Below are positions 23,307-35,670 of a stretch of 64,000 nucleotides of DNA, one piece after another. This DNA comes from Dryomyza anilis (taxonomy: Eukaryota > Arthropoda > Insecta > Diptera > Dryomyzidae): positions 5,397,852-5,461,851 of the forward strand of contig OX638136.1 in NCBI GenBank assembly GCA_951804985.1. The letters are read 5' to 3'. The notes under the pieces are model-generated. The model made no database searches, was not told the origin of the DNA, and saw only the letters and a program-made list of their open reading frames with translations. Each line of letters begins with the position of its first letter. The first letter of the stretch is position 1. A program made the translations under genes and the position numbers.

Positions 23307-24590
23307 AACCAAAAAAAAAGTGACAAAGTATTTTTTATGTAACTTTTGAAATTAGCCGGAAACAAACGAAAATAAATGGGAGTGGGAGCCTTTTTTTTTT
23401 AAATTCTCTCTTCGAATTGAAGTTGAAAAGGGAAATAGTTGATTTAACTTAACATAGTTGCATTTCACAGTTCAGAATACTTCCGAGCGGAGCTGAGAAT
23501 ACACTGGGTTTATGTATCTGTCAATTTTTAAATCGATGATCTATTTTTTTTTACCACATGATAAGTAAATGTAAATATAGTAATTGATATTTCAACTTTA
23601 AAAATGCATCAATAAAAAGTATAATATTAATAAACTCGAAATTTAAGTTTTTCATAAAAATGTATGTCACCATTTCGTTCTACAACGACGATATACATTC
23701 ATAATAAATATAAGGAATATTTCGTATAGGCATATTTCTGTTTTCTTCAGATTAAAAAAATCCGTATGCCACACGTACCGTATGTCAAGAGAACACAAAT
23801 AATATGTTGCAGAGTAACATTTTTCTTTACGAACACCATGCGAACACAAACTCAAACGCTACAACGCGAATACTAACAGAAAGAAGAGAATACAACTATA
23901 ACGAATTACGATGCATCTATACACACCTTCAAAACGACAACTAATCGTTGCTATCCTGTACCATCACATGGCAACAAACAGACGCATGACAACAGACAGA
24001 CGCATGACAACGGACAGACGCATGACAGTCACATGACACCACACTACATGTATGTATCTAGTATAGCTATATAGTTGGCAACAACGAGTTTTCTTTGTAG
24101 TACAAAAATTTCCCGCCATAAAATTCTATCAAAAGCTTGAATACTGCTTTATTGGCATTTTTGTTGTTGTTGCACTTTCAAACGAAACGGCGGATTTGTG
24201 AAAAAAAAGAAAAACACAAAAAACAATATATCAGCTAAATGAGGTACACATGAGGTGAACATGTTCATATATTAATTTTTTTTATAAGTTAAATGAAATA
24301 AAATAATGCACATAGAACTTATCTTAAGAAAACTTCATGATTTTACAATCAACAAAAAAAAAAAAACAATATATAAAAGTAAAACACAAATAATAATGTG
24401 CATATCACAGTGCATATGCACAATCGATGTATGAACTAGCGTAGCAAAGAAAAGATAAAAAAAATTGTTTTATAGACATTTTATCTCTTTGAAGCGACTT
24501 TTGAAGCTATTTACGCTTCAAAAGTGCTTCACAGGCCTTATTTTTAGGATGCTTATATTCTTTAGCCTTGAAAATCCAAACAAACATAAA
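23307..24590. repeat. Block N, copy 3
   Basis: The block begins at a junction where the SSQLIYF exon is cut (CATAAACC followed by an A-run), shared with 38048 and 58541. It contains an additional ~60 bp near 23460-23515 (ACAGTTCAGAATACTTCCGA region) absent from copies 1 and 2. No gene seen. Confidence 0.65.
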
Positions 24591-25865
24591 AACACACATC
24601 TTCATTATTGTTCACGTTCATTAATATTTTGCACGCTTTCCATTTTTAATTGTTGTTCAATATTTAGTAATATCATGAATTCTTTTGAATTTCATTATTA
24701 CCTTAAAAACATAATAAATACATTAAACTAGTCTTGCACTTGCTCTTGTTCTTGCATTTCTTATCTTGCTTTTGTTCTTGCAAAAAATGCAAGAACAAGA
24801 TGCAAGAACAATAAATTTTTAATCATCACTAATGTAAACTAATTTCTGCCTTATACTTGAAATGTTTAAACTTGTCGAATTTGTACTTCATTTTTCGTAT
24901 TTCCTTACATAGTTACTGAGATGTTAATAATTTGATTTTTTTTTAAAATTTTTTCTTGCATTACCATCGTTTTGTTTATGCCCGAAATTAAAATTACTCA
25001 AAAGGAATTAAAAGACTTATAAATGGTATTCTATTGAATAGATCCTTTAAAAGAATTTTAAAAATATTCAAATGAGCTTTTCAAAACTTCTCCCACTTTA
25101 CCTCAAGGTCACCTATATATTTTACTAATAAAAAAAAAAAACTAATATTATTAAAATTTGAATAATTTTTTAACATAAAAATTGAGCATGGAATTGAGCT
25201 GGTGTTTTGTTGTTAATTCGATTAATGTAACGAAAAACAAATTTTAGACCAAATACGGTTGTTTTGGAAATATCGTTCTCAAAAAACAACATGTGCATTT
25301 TTGTACAACCAAAAATGTTTATTTTCTCCAAATTTTATTAAATGACATTTTACTTAAAATCATCTATATAAAATCTTCTACATAAAATAAAATATGTTTT
25401 TCTGTTTCTTTTTATACTTTTTTAAAAAACGTTTTAACCCGGTATAAAACCGAAACCGTTTATATCTGTTTTAGATATCGGTTTATTTCTGATTTTCGAT
25501 TATCAGTTACGGTTTTGGTTTTAAAAATGAAACTGTTTTAAACGGATATCGGTTTCGGTTACAATCCTTGATTAAATTATATCTGTTATACGCACTAGAC
25601 ATCTAGCTGTTGAATACTGATAAGTTTTTTTTTTTTCAAAATCGTTAGCGGTTTTTGTCCATTAACTAATTAAAATATTCAGATTTAAAATTTAGGAAAT
25701 CTCGAAAAAAAATTAATCACATTTTTCGAAATTTCAATGCATTTCGAACCATTTTAAAAAAATGTACAGGTTTTTTTCCCATAAATGTATGAGATATTGG
25801 CTTTATAAATAACTACTACTTTAGGTTTTATTTATAGTCGAAAACAGAAAATCTAATTGCGCAAC
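24591..25865. repeat. Block N' (continuation of N), copy 1
   Basis: AT-rich, no gene recognised. It contains a long imperfect hairpin of TTCTTGCA-type repeats (about 24747-24811) and degenerate CGGTTTCGGTT/AACCGAAACCG motifs at 25435-25560. It recurs at 28536-29824, 59827-61128 and, with ~1.1 kb deleted, 39341-39925. Confidence 0.6.
24747..24811. repeat. TTCTTGCA inverted-repeat hairpin
   Basis: TTGTTCTTGCA repeats on the left are mirrored by TGCAAGAACAAGATGCAAGAA on the right with a short A-rich loop. Copies lie near 28700-28762 and 59985-60045. It is lost in the 39.4-kb unit. Confidence 0.6.
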
Positions 25866-26072
25866 CTATAAACATCTGCGAATTTCAAAAAAATGTTGGC
25901 TGTGTACTTTTTTCAACATTTGTGATAATATGCTGAGCGGTCCCGTCAACTTTTCTTTTTGCATCACCCTCTGCTGTTGCCCAAATGATTCCGGCTTGGA
26001 GGCTGCAGATGAGGATTGTTGCGGATTCGAATTCATAACTATACAAATGTTTATGAGATTGAATGTGACCAC
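25866..26072 (-). pseudogene. Gln/Ser-rich ATG-initiated exon of unknown gene, copy 1
   Basis: The minus strand encodes [18 protein letters not shown] followed by GQQQRVMQKEKLTGPLSIL, then a basic tail to a stop. The low-complexity Q/S N-terminus and regular codons look like the first coding exon of a regulatory protein, but I do not recognise it. It lies upstream of the MED23 fragment on the same strand, although several MED23 N-terminal exons would be missing between them. In the copies at 29.9, 40.1 and 61.2-62.5 kb, (AT)n or a Helitron interrupts it between GQQQ and VMQKEK. Confidence 0.45.
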
Positions 26073-26764
26073 CCAAAAAATTTTATAAAAATATCAACAC
26101 ATATGACATAAAATGGATGCACACACACACAAGTGGGTTTATTGTTGAGATATTGCGATTTCAATGAAATGTGGGTTTAAATTTTAAAAAATGAGGAAAA
26201 CATTATTACCGTAATTTGTGTTACCATTCACAAACATAATTTGAGGTTTAATATAATTCAAGCTTAAGTAATTCAAAATTCCAATTTAATCTTCTTATAA
26301 TTCAGGCTTAAAGATTTTATAATTCAAGCTTAACGCAAAATACCAACTTAAAAAATTAGTTTGTCAGCAGATTTCGCCATTATTTTGCTTGAAGATTCAC
26401 AAAAATTATAATTTATTCAATTTAACAATAGATTTTTCACCTGTATTGGCATTAATATGCACAATTTGATATCAAATATAATTCAAATTTCACAATGAAA
26501 CCCCAATTAAAATATCACAATGAAAACCCAATTCAAATCAATGATAAATTCAATTAAATCATTCAATTAAACTTTCACTTAAAACAGGTTTTGGACGGTG
26601 TTAATAGATGCTCCAGGACAATGTGGGAATCAAGCGATAAGGGTTAAGAGTGCAAAGATATTTTTTGTGGCAAGATTTCGCGTGCGTCGGAAACAATTCT
26701 TAAGACAACAATAAATCATAGGCAACAAGTTGACACACACCACGCTAACAAAAAAAATAAAAAA
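26073..26764. repeat. Block upstream of the Q/S-rich exon, copy 1
   Basis: AT-rich with repeated AATTCAAGCTTAA-type motifs near 26260-26345. No gene seen. It recurs at 30066-30817, 40286-41057 and 62591-63183. Confidence 0.55.
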
Positions 26765-26794
26765 ACAAAAAATATTTTGTATATTTATATATAT

Positions 26795-26831
<37 letters not shown>

Positions 26832-26872
26832 TATATATATATATAGATATATATATATATATTTATATATAT
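26765..26872. repeat. (AT)n microsatellite with GATATA interruptions
   Basis: About 100 bp of TA repeats broken by several AGATAT units. It leads into CAGTTTGGTATATATATATTG and the G1 LTR stub. Confidence 0.9.
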
Positions 26873-26894
26873 ATTCAGTTTGGTATATATATAT

Positions 26895-26957
26895 TGTTAC
26901 GAAAATTCCCTTCTTGGTGCTTGATGAATTGGGTTAGAATTGATGTTTTACAATAGC
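26895..26957 (-). mobile_element. G1 remnant: LTR tip fused to protease-RT linker
   Basis: The first ~14 bp of the G1 LTR (TGTTACGAAAATTC) are joined directly to CCTTCTTGGTGCTTGATG from the linker before RT (compare 7887), deleting LTR, integrase, RNase H and RT. After ~60 bp the sequence switches to MED23 exon sequence at 26958. The same LTR/linker fusion is at 30924. Confidence 0.8.
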
Positions 26958-27208
26958 AAACATCATCTGATGGCGTCCTTTGCGCAGTTCTTTCTTGGAC
27001 AACTGTAAAATATAAACGTGTTGTAGACATACAGAGATGCTTATTAAATTTGTTTAACCTTCTCATACAGTGCCAACAACATGTGCATAAAGCTAAAAAA
27101 CTGAAAGAACACAAAGTAAATGAGCTGCGACGATATTTGTTCGTTCGTTATTGTTGCCGCTACCAGTAACACCAGCCTCATTAGATTCCGTTTTCTCCAG
27201 CACACATA
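26958..27208 (-). pseudogene. MED23: MED23 fragment, copy 4 (two exons)
   Basis: Part of the KGRHQMMW exon (26958-27002) and a 150-nt SSQLIYF exon (27059-27208). The latter is longer than in copies 1 and 2: it keeps a Gly/Ser/Asn segment (EAGVTGSGNNNE) that fits fly MED23 as I recall it. A CGAA/GAAC repeat unit appears duplicated, throwing the frame before SSQL. This is therefore the least deleted version of that exon. Confidence 0.75.
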
Positions 27209-28535
27209 CTAAAATCAAATGAAGCGTACGGTCGCACGAAAATTTTCTTTTTAATAACTATTTTTTTTTCGTCAAAGTCAGTGGCAAATTATTTTTTATG
27301 TAACTTTTGAAGTTAGCCGAAAACAAATGGGAGTGGGAGCCATTTTTTTAAATTCTCTCTTCGAATTGAAGTTGAAAAGGGAAATAGTTTATTTAACTTA
27401 ACATAGTTGCATTTCACAGTTCAGAATACTTCCGAGCGGAGCTGAGAATACACTGGGTTTATGTATCTGTCAATTTTTAAATCGATGGTCTATTTTTTTT
27501 TACCACATGATAAGAAAAAGTAAATATAGTAATTGATATTTCAACTTTAAAAATGCATCAATAAAAAGTATAATATTAATAAACTCGAAATTTAAGTTTT
27601 TCATAAAAATGTATGTCACCATTTTGTTCTACAACGACGATATACATTCATAATAAATATAATGAATATTTCGTATAGGCATATTTCTGTTTTCTTCAGA
27701 TTAAAAAAATCCGTATGCCACACGTACCGTATGTCAAGAGAACACAAATAATATGTTGCAGAGTAACATTTTTCTTTACGAACACCATGCGAACACAAAC
27801 TCAAACGCTACAACGCGAATACTAACAGAAAGAAGAGAATACAACTATAACGAATTACGATGCATCTATACACACCTTCAAAACAACAACTAATCGTTGC
27901 TATCCGTACCATCACATGGCAACAAACAGACGCATGACAACAGACAGACGCATGACAACGGACAGACGCATGACAGTCACATGACACCACACTACATGTA
28001 TGTATCTAGTATAGTAGTTGGCAACAACAACGAGTTTTCTTTGTAGTACAAAAATTTCCCGCCATAAAATTCTATCAAAAGCTTGAATACTGCTTTATTG
28101 GCATTTTTGTTGTTGTTGCACTTTCAAACGAAACGGCGGATTTGTGAAAAAAAAGAAAAACACAAAAAACAATATATCAGCTAAATGAGGTACACATGAG
28201 GTGAACATGTTCATATATTAATTTTTTTAATAAGTTAAATGAAATGAAATAATGCACATAGAACTTATCTTAAGAAAACTTCATGATTTTACAATCAACA
28301 AAAAAAAAAAAAAACAATATATAAAAGTAAAACACAAATAATAATGTGCATATCACAGTGCATATGCACAATCGATGTATGAACTAGCGTAGCAAAGAAA
28401 AGATAAAAAAAATTGTTTTATAGACATTTTATCTCTTTGAAGCGACTTTTGAAGCTATTTACGCTTTAAAAGTGCTTCACAGGCCTTATTTTTAGGATGC
28501 TTATATTCTTTAGCCTTGAAAATCCAAACAAACAT
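27209..28535. repeat. Block N, copy 4
   Basis: Matches 23340-24590 at an offset of ~3,950 bp with few differences. No gene seen. Confidence 0.65.
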
Positions 28536-29824
28536 AAAAACACACATCTTCATTATTGTTCACGTTCATTAATATTTTGCACGCTTTCCATTTTTAATTG
28601 TTGTTCAATATTTAGTAATATCATGAATTCTTTTGAATTTCATTATTACCTTAAAAACATAATAAATACATTAAACTAGTCTTGCACTTGCTCTTGTTCT
28701 TGCATTTCCTATCTTGCTTTTGTTCTTGCAAAAAATGCAAGAACAAGATGCAAGAACAATAAATTTTTAATCATCACTAATGTAAACTAATGTCTGCCTT
28801 ATACTTGAAATGTTTAAACTTGTCGAATTTGTACTTCATTTTTCGTATTTCCTTACATAGTTACTGAGATGTTAATAATTTGATTTTTTTTAAAAATTTT
28901 TTCTTGCATTACCATCGTTTTGTTTATGCCAGAAATTGAGCTGTTTTGAAAAATTACTCAAAAGGAATTAAAAGACTTATAAATGGTATTCTATTGAATA
29001 GATCCTTTAAAAGAATTTTAAAAATATTCAAATGAACTTTTCAAAACTTCTCCCACTTTACCTCAAGGTCACCTATATATTTTACTAATAAAAAAAAAAA
29101 CTAATATTATTAAAATTTGAATAATTTTTTAACATAAAAATTGAGCATGGAATTGAGCTGGTGTTTTGTTCTTAATTCGATTAATGTAACGAAAAACAAA
29201 TTTTAGACCAAATACGGTTGTTTTGGAAATATCGTTCTCAAAAAACAACATGTGCATTTTTGTACAACCAAAAATGTTTATTTTCTCCAAATTTTATTAA
29301 ATGACATTTTACTTAAAATCATCTATATAAAATCTTCTACATAAAATAAAATATGTTTTTCTGTTTCTTTTTATACTTTTTTAAAAAACGTTTTAACCCG
29401 GTATAAAACCGAAACCGTTTATATCTGTTTTAGATATCGGTTTATTTCTGATTTTCGATTATCAGTTACGGTTTCGGTTTTAAAAATGAAACTGTTGTAA
29501 ACGGATATCGGTTTCGGTTACAATCCTTGATTACATTATATCTGTTATACGCACTAGACATCTAGCTGTTGAATACTGATAAGTTTTTTTTTTTTCAAAA
29601 TCGTTAGCGGTTTTTGTCCATTAACTAATTAAAATATTCAGATTTAAAATTTAGGAAATCTCGAAAAAAAATTAATCACATTTTTCGAAATTTCAATGCA
29701 TTTCGAACCATTTTAAAAAAATGTACAGGTTTTTTTCCCATAAATGTATGAGATATTGGCTTTATAAATAACTACTACTTTAGGTTTTATTTATAGTCGA
29801 AAACAGAAAATCTAATTGCGCAAC
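28536..29824. repeat. Block N', copy 2
   Basis: Near-identical to 24591-25865, with a ~17-bp insertion near 28935 also found at 60232. No gene seen. Confidence 0.6.
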
Positions 29825-30065
29825 CTATAAACATCTGCGAATTTCAAAAAAATGTTGGCTGTGTACTTTTTTCAACATTTGTGATAATATGCTGAGCGGT
29901 CCCGTCAAATTTTCTTTTTGCATCACCCTAATATATATATATATATAGATATCTGCTGTTGCCCAAATGATTCCGGCTTGGAAGCGGATTGCCCAAATAA
30001 TGAGAACTGTTGCGGATTCGAATTCATAACTATACAAATGTTTATGCGATTGAATGTGACCACCC
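29825..30065 (-). pseudogene. Q/S-rich exon, copy 2, interrupted by short AT tract
   Basis: Same exon as 25866-26072, but a ~22-bp TA tract (29931-29952) splits GQQQ from VMQKEK. The Q/S part has a local rearrangement (a duplicated GCCCAAAT(G/A)AT motif near 29960-30003). Confidence 0.45.
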
Positions 30066-30817
30066 AAAAAATTGTATAAAAATATCAACACATATGACAT
30101 AAAATGGATGCACACACACACAAGTGGGTTTATTGTTGAGATAGTGCGATTTCAATGAAATGTGGGTTTAAATTTTAAAAAATGAGGAAAACATTATTAC
30201 CGTAATTTGTGTTACCATTCACAAACATAATTTGAGGTTTAATATAATTCAAGCTTAAGTAATTCAAAATTCCAATTTAATCTTCTTATAATTCAGGCTT
30301 AAAGATTTTATAATTCAAGCTTAACGCAAAATACCAACTAAAAAAATTAGTTTGTCAGCAGATTTCGCCATTATTTTGCTTGAAGATTCACAAAAATTAT
30401 AATTTATTCAATTTAACAATAGACTTTTCACCTGTATTGGCATTAATATGCACAATTTGATATCAAATTTAATTCAAATTTCACAATGAATCCCCAATTA
30501 AAATATCACAATGAAAACCCAATTCAAATCAATGATAAATTCAATTAAATCATTCAATTAAACTTTCATCTCATTTCTAATGTGATTAATTTACTAATAC
30601 ACCACAACTCACTTAAAACAGGTTTTGGACGGTGTTAATAGATGCTCCAGGACAATGTGGGAATCAAGCGATAAGGGTTAAGAGTGCAAAGATATTTTTT
30701 TTGGCAAGATTTCGCGTGCGTCGGCAACAATTCTTAAGACAACAATAAATCATAGGCAACAAGTTGACACACACCACGCTAACAAAAAAAATAAAAAACA
30801 AAAAATATTTTGTATAT
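30066..30817. repeat. Block upstream of the Q/S-rich exon, copy 2
   Basis: Matches 26073-26764, with an extra ~42 bp near 30569-30612 also found at 40813 and 63090. No gene seen. Confidence 0.55.
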
Positions 30818-30819
30818 AT

Positions 30820-30902
<83 letters not shown>
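30818..30902. repeat. (AT)n microsatellite
   Basis: About 85 bp of TA repeats, leading into CAGTTTGGTATATATATATTG. Confidence 0.9.
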
Positions 30903-30906
<4 letters not shown>

Positions 30907-30923
30907 GTTTGGTATATATATAT

Positions 30924-31710
30924 TGTTACGAAAATTCCCTTCTTGGTGCTTGATGAATTGGGTTAGAATCACCAGTGTCTATTTTATGTTTTACAATAGC
31001 AGTTCTGCCGTCCTTTTGGCCCTTTTCAGCAAATATACACCGATATTTGTCAATTAGCTGTTGCACTTGACTCTTTTCTTTGGTAGCCAAATCCTTCGTC
31101 CACTCATTTATAAACTTGTGAGTAGATTGTTTGTTTATTTGCGTGACAAAGTCCTTTGATGTATTTGACTCGCAATTTATAATCGCTGACGCCTCTTGAC
31201 ACTGACACTGGCCTACCACTGTTCCCTTTTTGATTAATTTTGACGAGTTTTCCAAATTGAGAACTTTTATAGGTACAATTCTGTCTTTCTCCGCCTCAAC
31301 AAGTGTTCTTCCTACCACTATGTTACTTTTATACAGCTCTTCGTTTGCTTCAATAACCCACAATCTCCATTTAATTTCGCCCAAACAATTGCTTCTGAAT
31401 TAGGTGGTATTTTTCTATTTTTATAAGCAATAACTTGTTTCATTTTCGGGCTCTGGTCACAATCAATATTTAGTTGGATCTCCGTGTTGGCATAATTCAA
31501 AATTTTTCTTGTTAAATCAAGTGTGAAACCGTTCTTTATCATGAAGTCCATGCCAAGTATTATTTCGTCTACTATTTCTGCCACAATAAAATCATACATA
31601 CCTGTCGTAGTACCAATCGTTATTTTCTTAGTAATCTTTCCTCTGATAGGGGCCTCTTCACCTGTAGCTGTTTGTAATCTTATTCCTACAAGCAAAACGT
31701 TCTATTGCCA
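30924..31710 (-). mobile_element. G1 remnant: LTR tip plus protease and linker
   Basis: The LTR tip (TGTTACGAAAATTC) is fused to the protease-RT linker as at 26895, but here the element continues through linker (30926-31384) and protease C-terminal half (31318-31695), with IVDEIILGMDFMIKNG visible. It ends at the common truncation point. It lacks RT, RNase H and integrase. Confidence 0.85.
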
Positions 31711-32545
31711 TTGCAAATCTGTCGTCGCAATATCCAAATATGACGAGAAACAAATTCACAAATTCATGAAATTTTAAATTTGAAAATTTGAATTAATTTA
31801 TTTATGTCAATAAATTGACATGTTTTGACAGAAAATCTATTACAATATAAGTCTAACCGAAAGTTAAATAATTTGTGTTGGTGAAAACGAAAATATTTAA
31901 CGGAAACTTTATTCTGAAAGTTAGGCTATATGCCATTTAACAAACGTACAGATAAATTTTAACGTAACCGAACATTGTGAAAACGACCCTAATTGTATTT
32001 AAATAACTTATTTTCAATTTCTTCAACAAAAAATAAATTATTTTACTAACAAAAAAAAAAAAAAATAAAATCCAATAACATAAAAATGTGAATTATATTT
32101 CAACAAGAATTAACTAATAACAAAATTTGTTTAAATTCAGTGATGTTGACGAGGCAATTCAAAATCTCAAGGCCATAATAAAATAAACATATCGTCGTTG
32201 TAGAACGAAAAGTCACCAAATACTTTTTCAAAATGCTAAATATTCATTTACAAACATCTTCCCAGTGTTGGGTTCGTTCGTAATTACGTACTCAAACGTA
32301 CGACAACCCTGACTAAAATGTACGCCATTGGTTCAGATTAAGGTATCAAAAGAGGAGCAAATTCAGACTAAAGGAGACATCTTACCTCTTTTTCAAAACT
32401 AAATCTGAGATAAATTTTGTTCAAAACAAAGAGAGCGGAAACGAGAAATATTTTGAAATCAGCCAATCAAAAACGAGGTGAAGCAGAACTGATGACGTAT
32501 TTTATTCAGAAATTAGAACAAACATATCAAAGCGTTTGATTCACA
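31711..32545. repeat. Block T, copy 3
   Basis: Same as 20291-21146, then joined near 32553 to the truncated 113-nt exon (TTCGGAATCTATATCTGAG). No gene seen. Confidence 0.6.
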
Positions 32546-32552
32546 GGTATCT

Positions 32553-33079
32553 TCGGAATCTATATCTGAGTAATTCGTTGTACTCCACATAATTCGCAAT
32601 CACTTTGAAGAGCGCAGATCAGTCGGGTCTTGCTGTACACTAAGAAAACAAGATGTTTATGAAAGGATTGCTGCAACTATCTGTTTAAATTTACGCCTTG
32701 TAGCAAATATTCAAACATCCCATAACTTTCAATAAAGTTGCAGTGAAACTAGTAATATTTTTTAAATATGACATTAGATGTTTGCCACAACACCAATGGA
32801 AATTGAGATATTTACAGTTGACTGATAAGAAACATCCTGATTTATTGGACATTTGCAACAAAACTGTTGAGTTATTTTAACATTTGACTACTATAAAAAA
32901 GTAAAATGGCGTTCTTTTTTCTTACGCTCGACTTATCCACAAGAATTAAGTACATTAAAATATTTAAAAAAGTGTCAGCTCAAATAATACATTTATTGGT
33001 AAAAGTGAAATTACAATTACCTGGGATTGAAATTATCAACACGTGATGGAAAATATTTCTTTTTAGAGTTTACTTTGAC
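32553..33079. mobile_element. Truncated 113-nt exon and truncated 850-bp TIR element
   Basis: 32553-32625 holds the 5' part (minus strand) of the VIANYVEY exon. The TIR element starts at 32638 (CACTAAG) and is cut near 33079, where TTTACTTTGA joins CGAAGACACATATTCG, skipping ~500 bp including the right TIR. Confidence 0.7.
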
Positions 33080-33599
33080 GAAGACACATATTCGAGGCAG
33101 GCAGTAGTTGATAGCTACCTGGGAGCGTTGAATTATGTTGAAACAATTCTGTCAAGAGATTAGCTCTATAAACCGTGTCGGGGAATGTCTGTTCCAGGGA
33201 CTAAACAACTTTGGAACTTCGGTTCCAGATCCAAGATTTTTAAAATAGTGGTTTCGGTTTCGATTACGGTTACATCAAAGCAAAATATGGGTTCCCTATT
33301 CCGGCTTCACACATTTTCGAATAACGGTTCCAAAAATCGAAACGGTTCGGTTCATTACGGTACCAGATAGGGATTAAAATATCGGTTGCAGTTCTGTTTT
33401 CAAGATTTTTAAAATAGCTGTTTCGGTTCTAACCAAAAAACATATTTCGCTTCATTTGATAAAATGAATTTACATTATTCTGTTTTGTTAGCTTTAAGTT
33501 TCTTATCTATGTAAATAAGACAAGTTGTGCCATAGTAGCATTACTCCCAAGTGGTTTGGTCTTACCCACGTTTATAATTTTATTATGTTTTAACTAACC
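33080..33599. other. Pre-MED23 spacer
   Basis: Matches 10567-11069. It contains the TTACGGTT/GGTTTCG degenerate repeats near 33235-33435. No intact gene. Confidence 0.5.
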
Positions 33600-34002
33600 T
33601 GAACCTGCAATATGCATTGAGCGTGTGAGCGTCAGTATCAAGACACGATTCAGCTCTTCGCTTTCGTCAAAAGCCACAGAGCCCGGTGTCTTTTCATTGA
33701 AATAACGAGACAACTGTGGCGGCACTTCGGCAGATCCAAGTCCAGAGAATAGACGCAATGCGGTAGATTCAAAACTTCATAAGAATTCAACAAATAAATA
33801 AACTAATGAAATATAAATTTAATTTTAAATACCATAAATTCAATTGCATTTTATTTGTTTGCGGCACTGAATCCAAGTAATGCAAATGCGTCGGTATGTG
33901 GAGCAGCCGATATGAGAACATTTACAATAAAGTGTGCAAAATACCCCAAGCATGATGTTTGAAGACCTATTCAAGTTGACCTATTGAAATGTAATCAAAA
34001 TG
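33600..34002 (-). pseudogene. MED23: MED23 fragment, copy 5 (two exons)
   Basis: Exons 33600-33774 (FESTALRL/SEELNR; one base shorter than copy 2) and 33833-33980 (HHAWGILHTLLEMFSYR). The copy ends at ~34003, where it meets the left arm of the palindrome, so the exons beyond were lost or never copied here. The TAG before VFKHHAW is present. Confidence 0.8.
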
Positions 34003-34246
34003 AGTCTAATCTCTTGACAGAATTGTTTTAACATAATTCAACGCTCCCAGGTAGCTATCAACTACTGCCTGCCTCGAATATCGTATATGTCGGAGATACA
34101 TTTTGGAAATCTGCCAATTAAAAAGACTCTAGCAAACCCTTATATTAAAGAAGCCTTTGCGACATGTGGCTTGTCTATTGCATAACCTTTTCAAAATCAC
34201 TTATACGACAGGGGTTTTTTACCCTTGCTACAGAAATGACACTGTA

Positions 34247-35098
34247 CACTAAGAAAACAAAGATGATTGCCAGAAATATCACAGCCCTAAATATCAAGTT
34301 ATTTACAAATTATTTAAATTGTATTTGAGACAACCATCTCTTAAACATCCGTCAAATACGATAAATATTGCTAGCAACCATCTTTCTAATTAACGATTAT
34401 GTATAGCAACCATCAATTAAACATCTTACAAATAGGAAGATAGTTGATGAATATTTGGAAAAGGTACTCCATTAGAATTCGCGGAGAAATTTTCATTGAA
34501 TTGAAAGAAAATGAAACAAATGTATTTTTATTTATTCTAGAATTAAAACAGTATCTTGGTTATACATCGCCATCGTCTTTATAAATCCTTCGAAGGTAAA
34601 ATTGTACAACGACTTGAGACTTATTCGCGGAAGAACCAAGCTGGCCCGGCGCTGCTTCATCAAAGTAAACTCTAAAAAGAAATATTTTCCATCACGTGTT
34701 GATAATTTCAATCCCAGGAAATTGTAATATCACTTTTACCACTAAAATGTATTATTTGAGCTGACACTTTTTTAAATATTTTAATGTACTCAATTGTGGA
34801 TAAGTCGAGCGTAAGAAAAAATAACGCCATTTTCCTTTTTTATAGTAGTCAAATGTCAAAATAACTCAACAGTTTTGTTGCAAATGTCCAATAAATCAGG
34901 TTGTTTCTTATCAGTCAACTGTAAATATCTCAATTTCCATTGGTGTTGTGGCAAACATCTAATGTCATATTTAAAAAATATTAATAGTTTCACTGCAACT
35001 TTATTGAAAGTTATGGGATGTTTGAATATTTGCTACAAGGCGTAAATTTAAACAGATAGTTGCAGCAATCCTTTCATAAACATCTTGTTTTCTTAGTG
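34247..35098 (-). mobile_element. 850-bp TIR element, inverted copy (left palindrome arm)
   Basis: Reverse complement of the element at 9546-10392, with both CACTAAG/CTTAGTG termini and TA flanks kept. Confidence 0.75.
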
Positions 35099-35133
35099 TA
35101 CAGCAAGACCCGACTGATCTGCGCTCTTCAAAG

Positions 35134-35246
35134 TGATTGCGAATTATGTGGAGTACAACGAATTACTCAGATATAGATTCCGTATGACCAGATTCACGGA
35201 CGACTTAATGACGGTTCTCTCAGAAAAGATTGATTTTTCGGAGAGG
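35134..35246 (+). pseudogene. 113-nt unidentified exon, inverted copy
   Basis: The plus strand reads VIANYVEYNELLRYRF, then RFTDDLMTVLSEKIDFSER, with AG before and GTGAGG after. It is the mirror of 35523-35635. Confidence 0.5.
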
Positions 35247-35349
35247 GTGAGGTTGCTGTTCTACATATTTCCAAGGTTTTTGATCGATTGTGACACTAGA
35301 CCATTTTATTGAAACTGATTGCATATGGAGTTTGTAATTCTTTTACTCG

Positions 35350-35354
<5 letters not shown>

Positions 35355-35423
<69 letters not shown>
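35355..35423. repeat. (AT)n spacer of the palindrome
   Basis: About 69 bp of TA repeats at the symmetry centre (~35389). Confidence 0.95.
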
Positions 35424-35428
<5 letters not shown>

Positions 35429-35522
35429 TAGTAAAAGAATTACAAACTCCATATGCAATTAGTTTCAATAAAATGGTCAAATCGATCAAAAACCTTGGAA
35501 ATATGTAGAACAGCAACCTCAC

Positions 35523-35635
35523 CCTCTCCGAAAAATCAATCTTTTCTGAGAGAACCGTCATTAAGTCGTCCGTGAATCTGGTCATACGGAATCTATATCT
35601 GAGTAATTCGTTGTACTCCACATAATTCGCAATCA
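35523..35635 (-). pseudogene. 113-nt unidentified exon, right palindrome arm
   Basis: Same exon as 9398-9510, with AG acceptor and GTGAGG donor and the frame open throughout. Confidence 0.5.
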
Positions 35636-35670
35636 CTTTGAAGAGCGCAGATCAGTCGGGTCTTGCTGTA

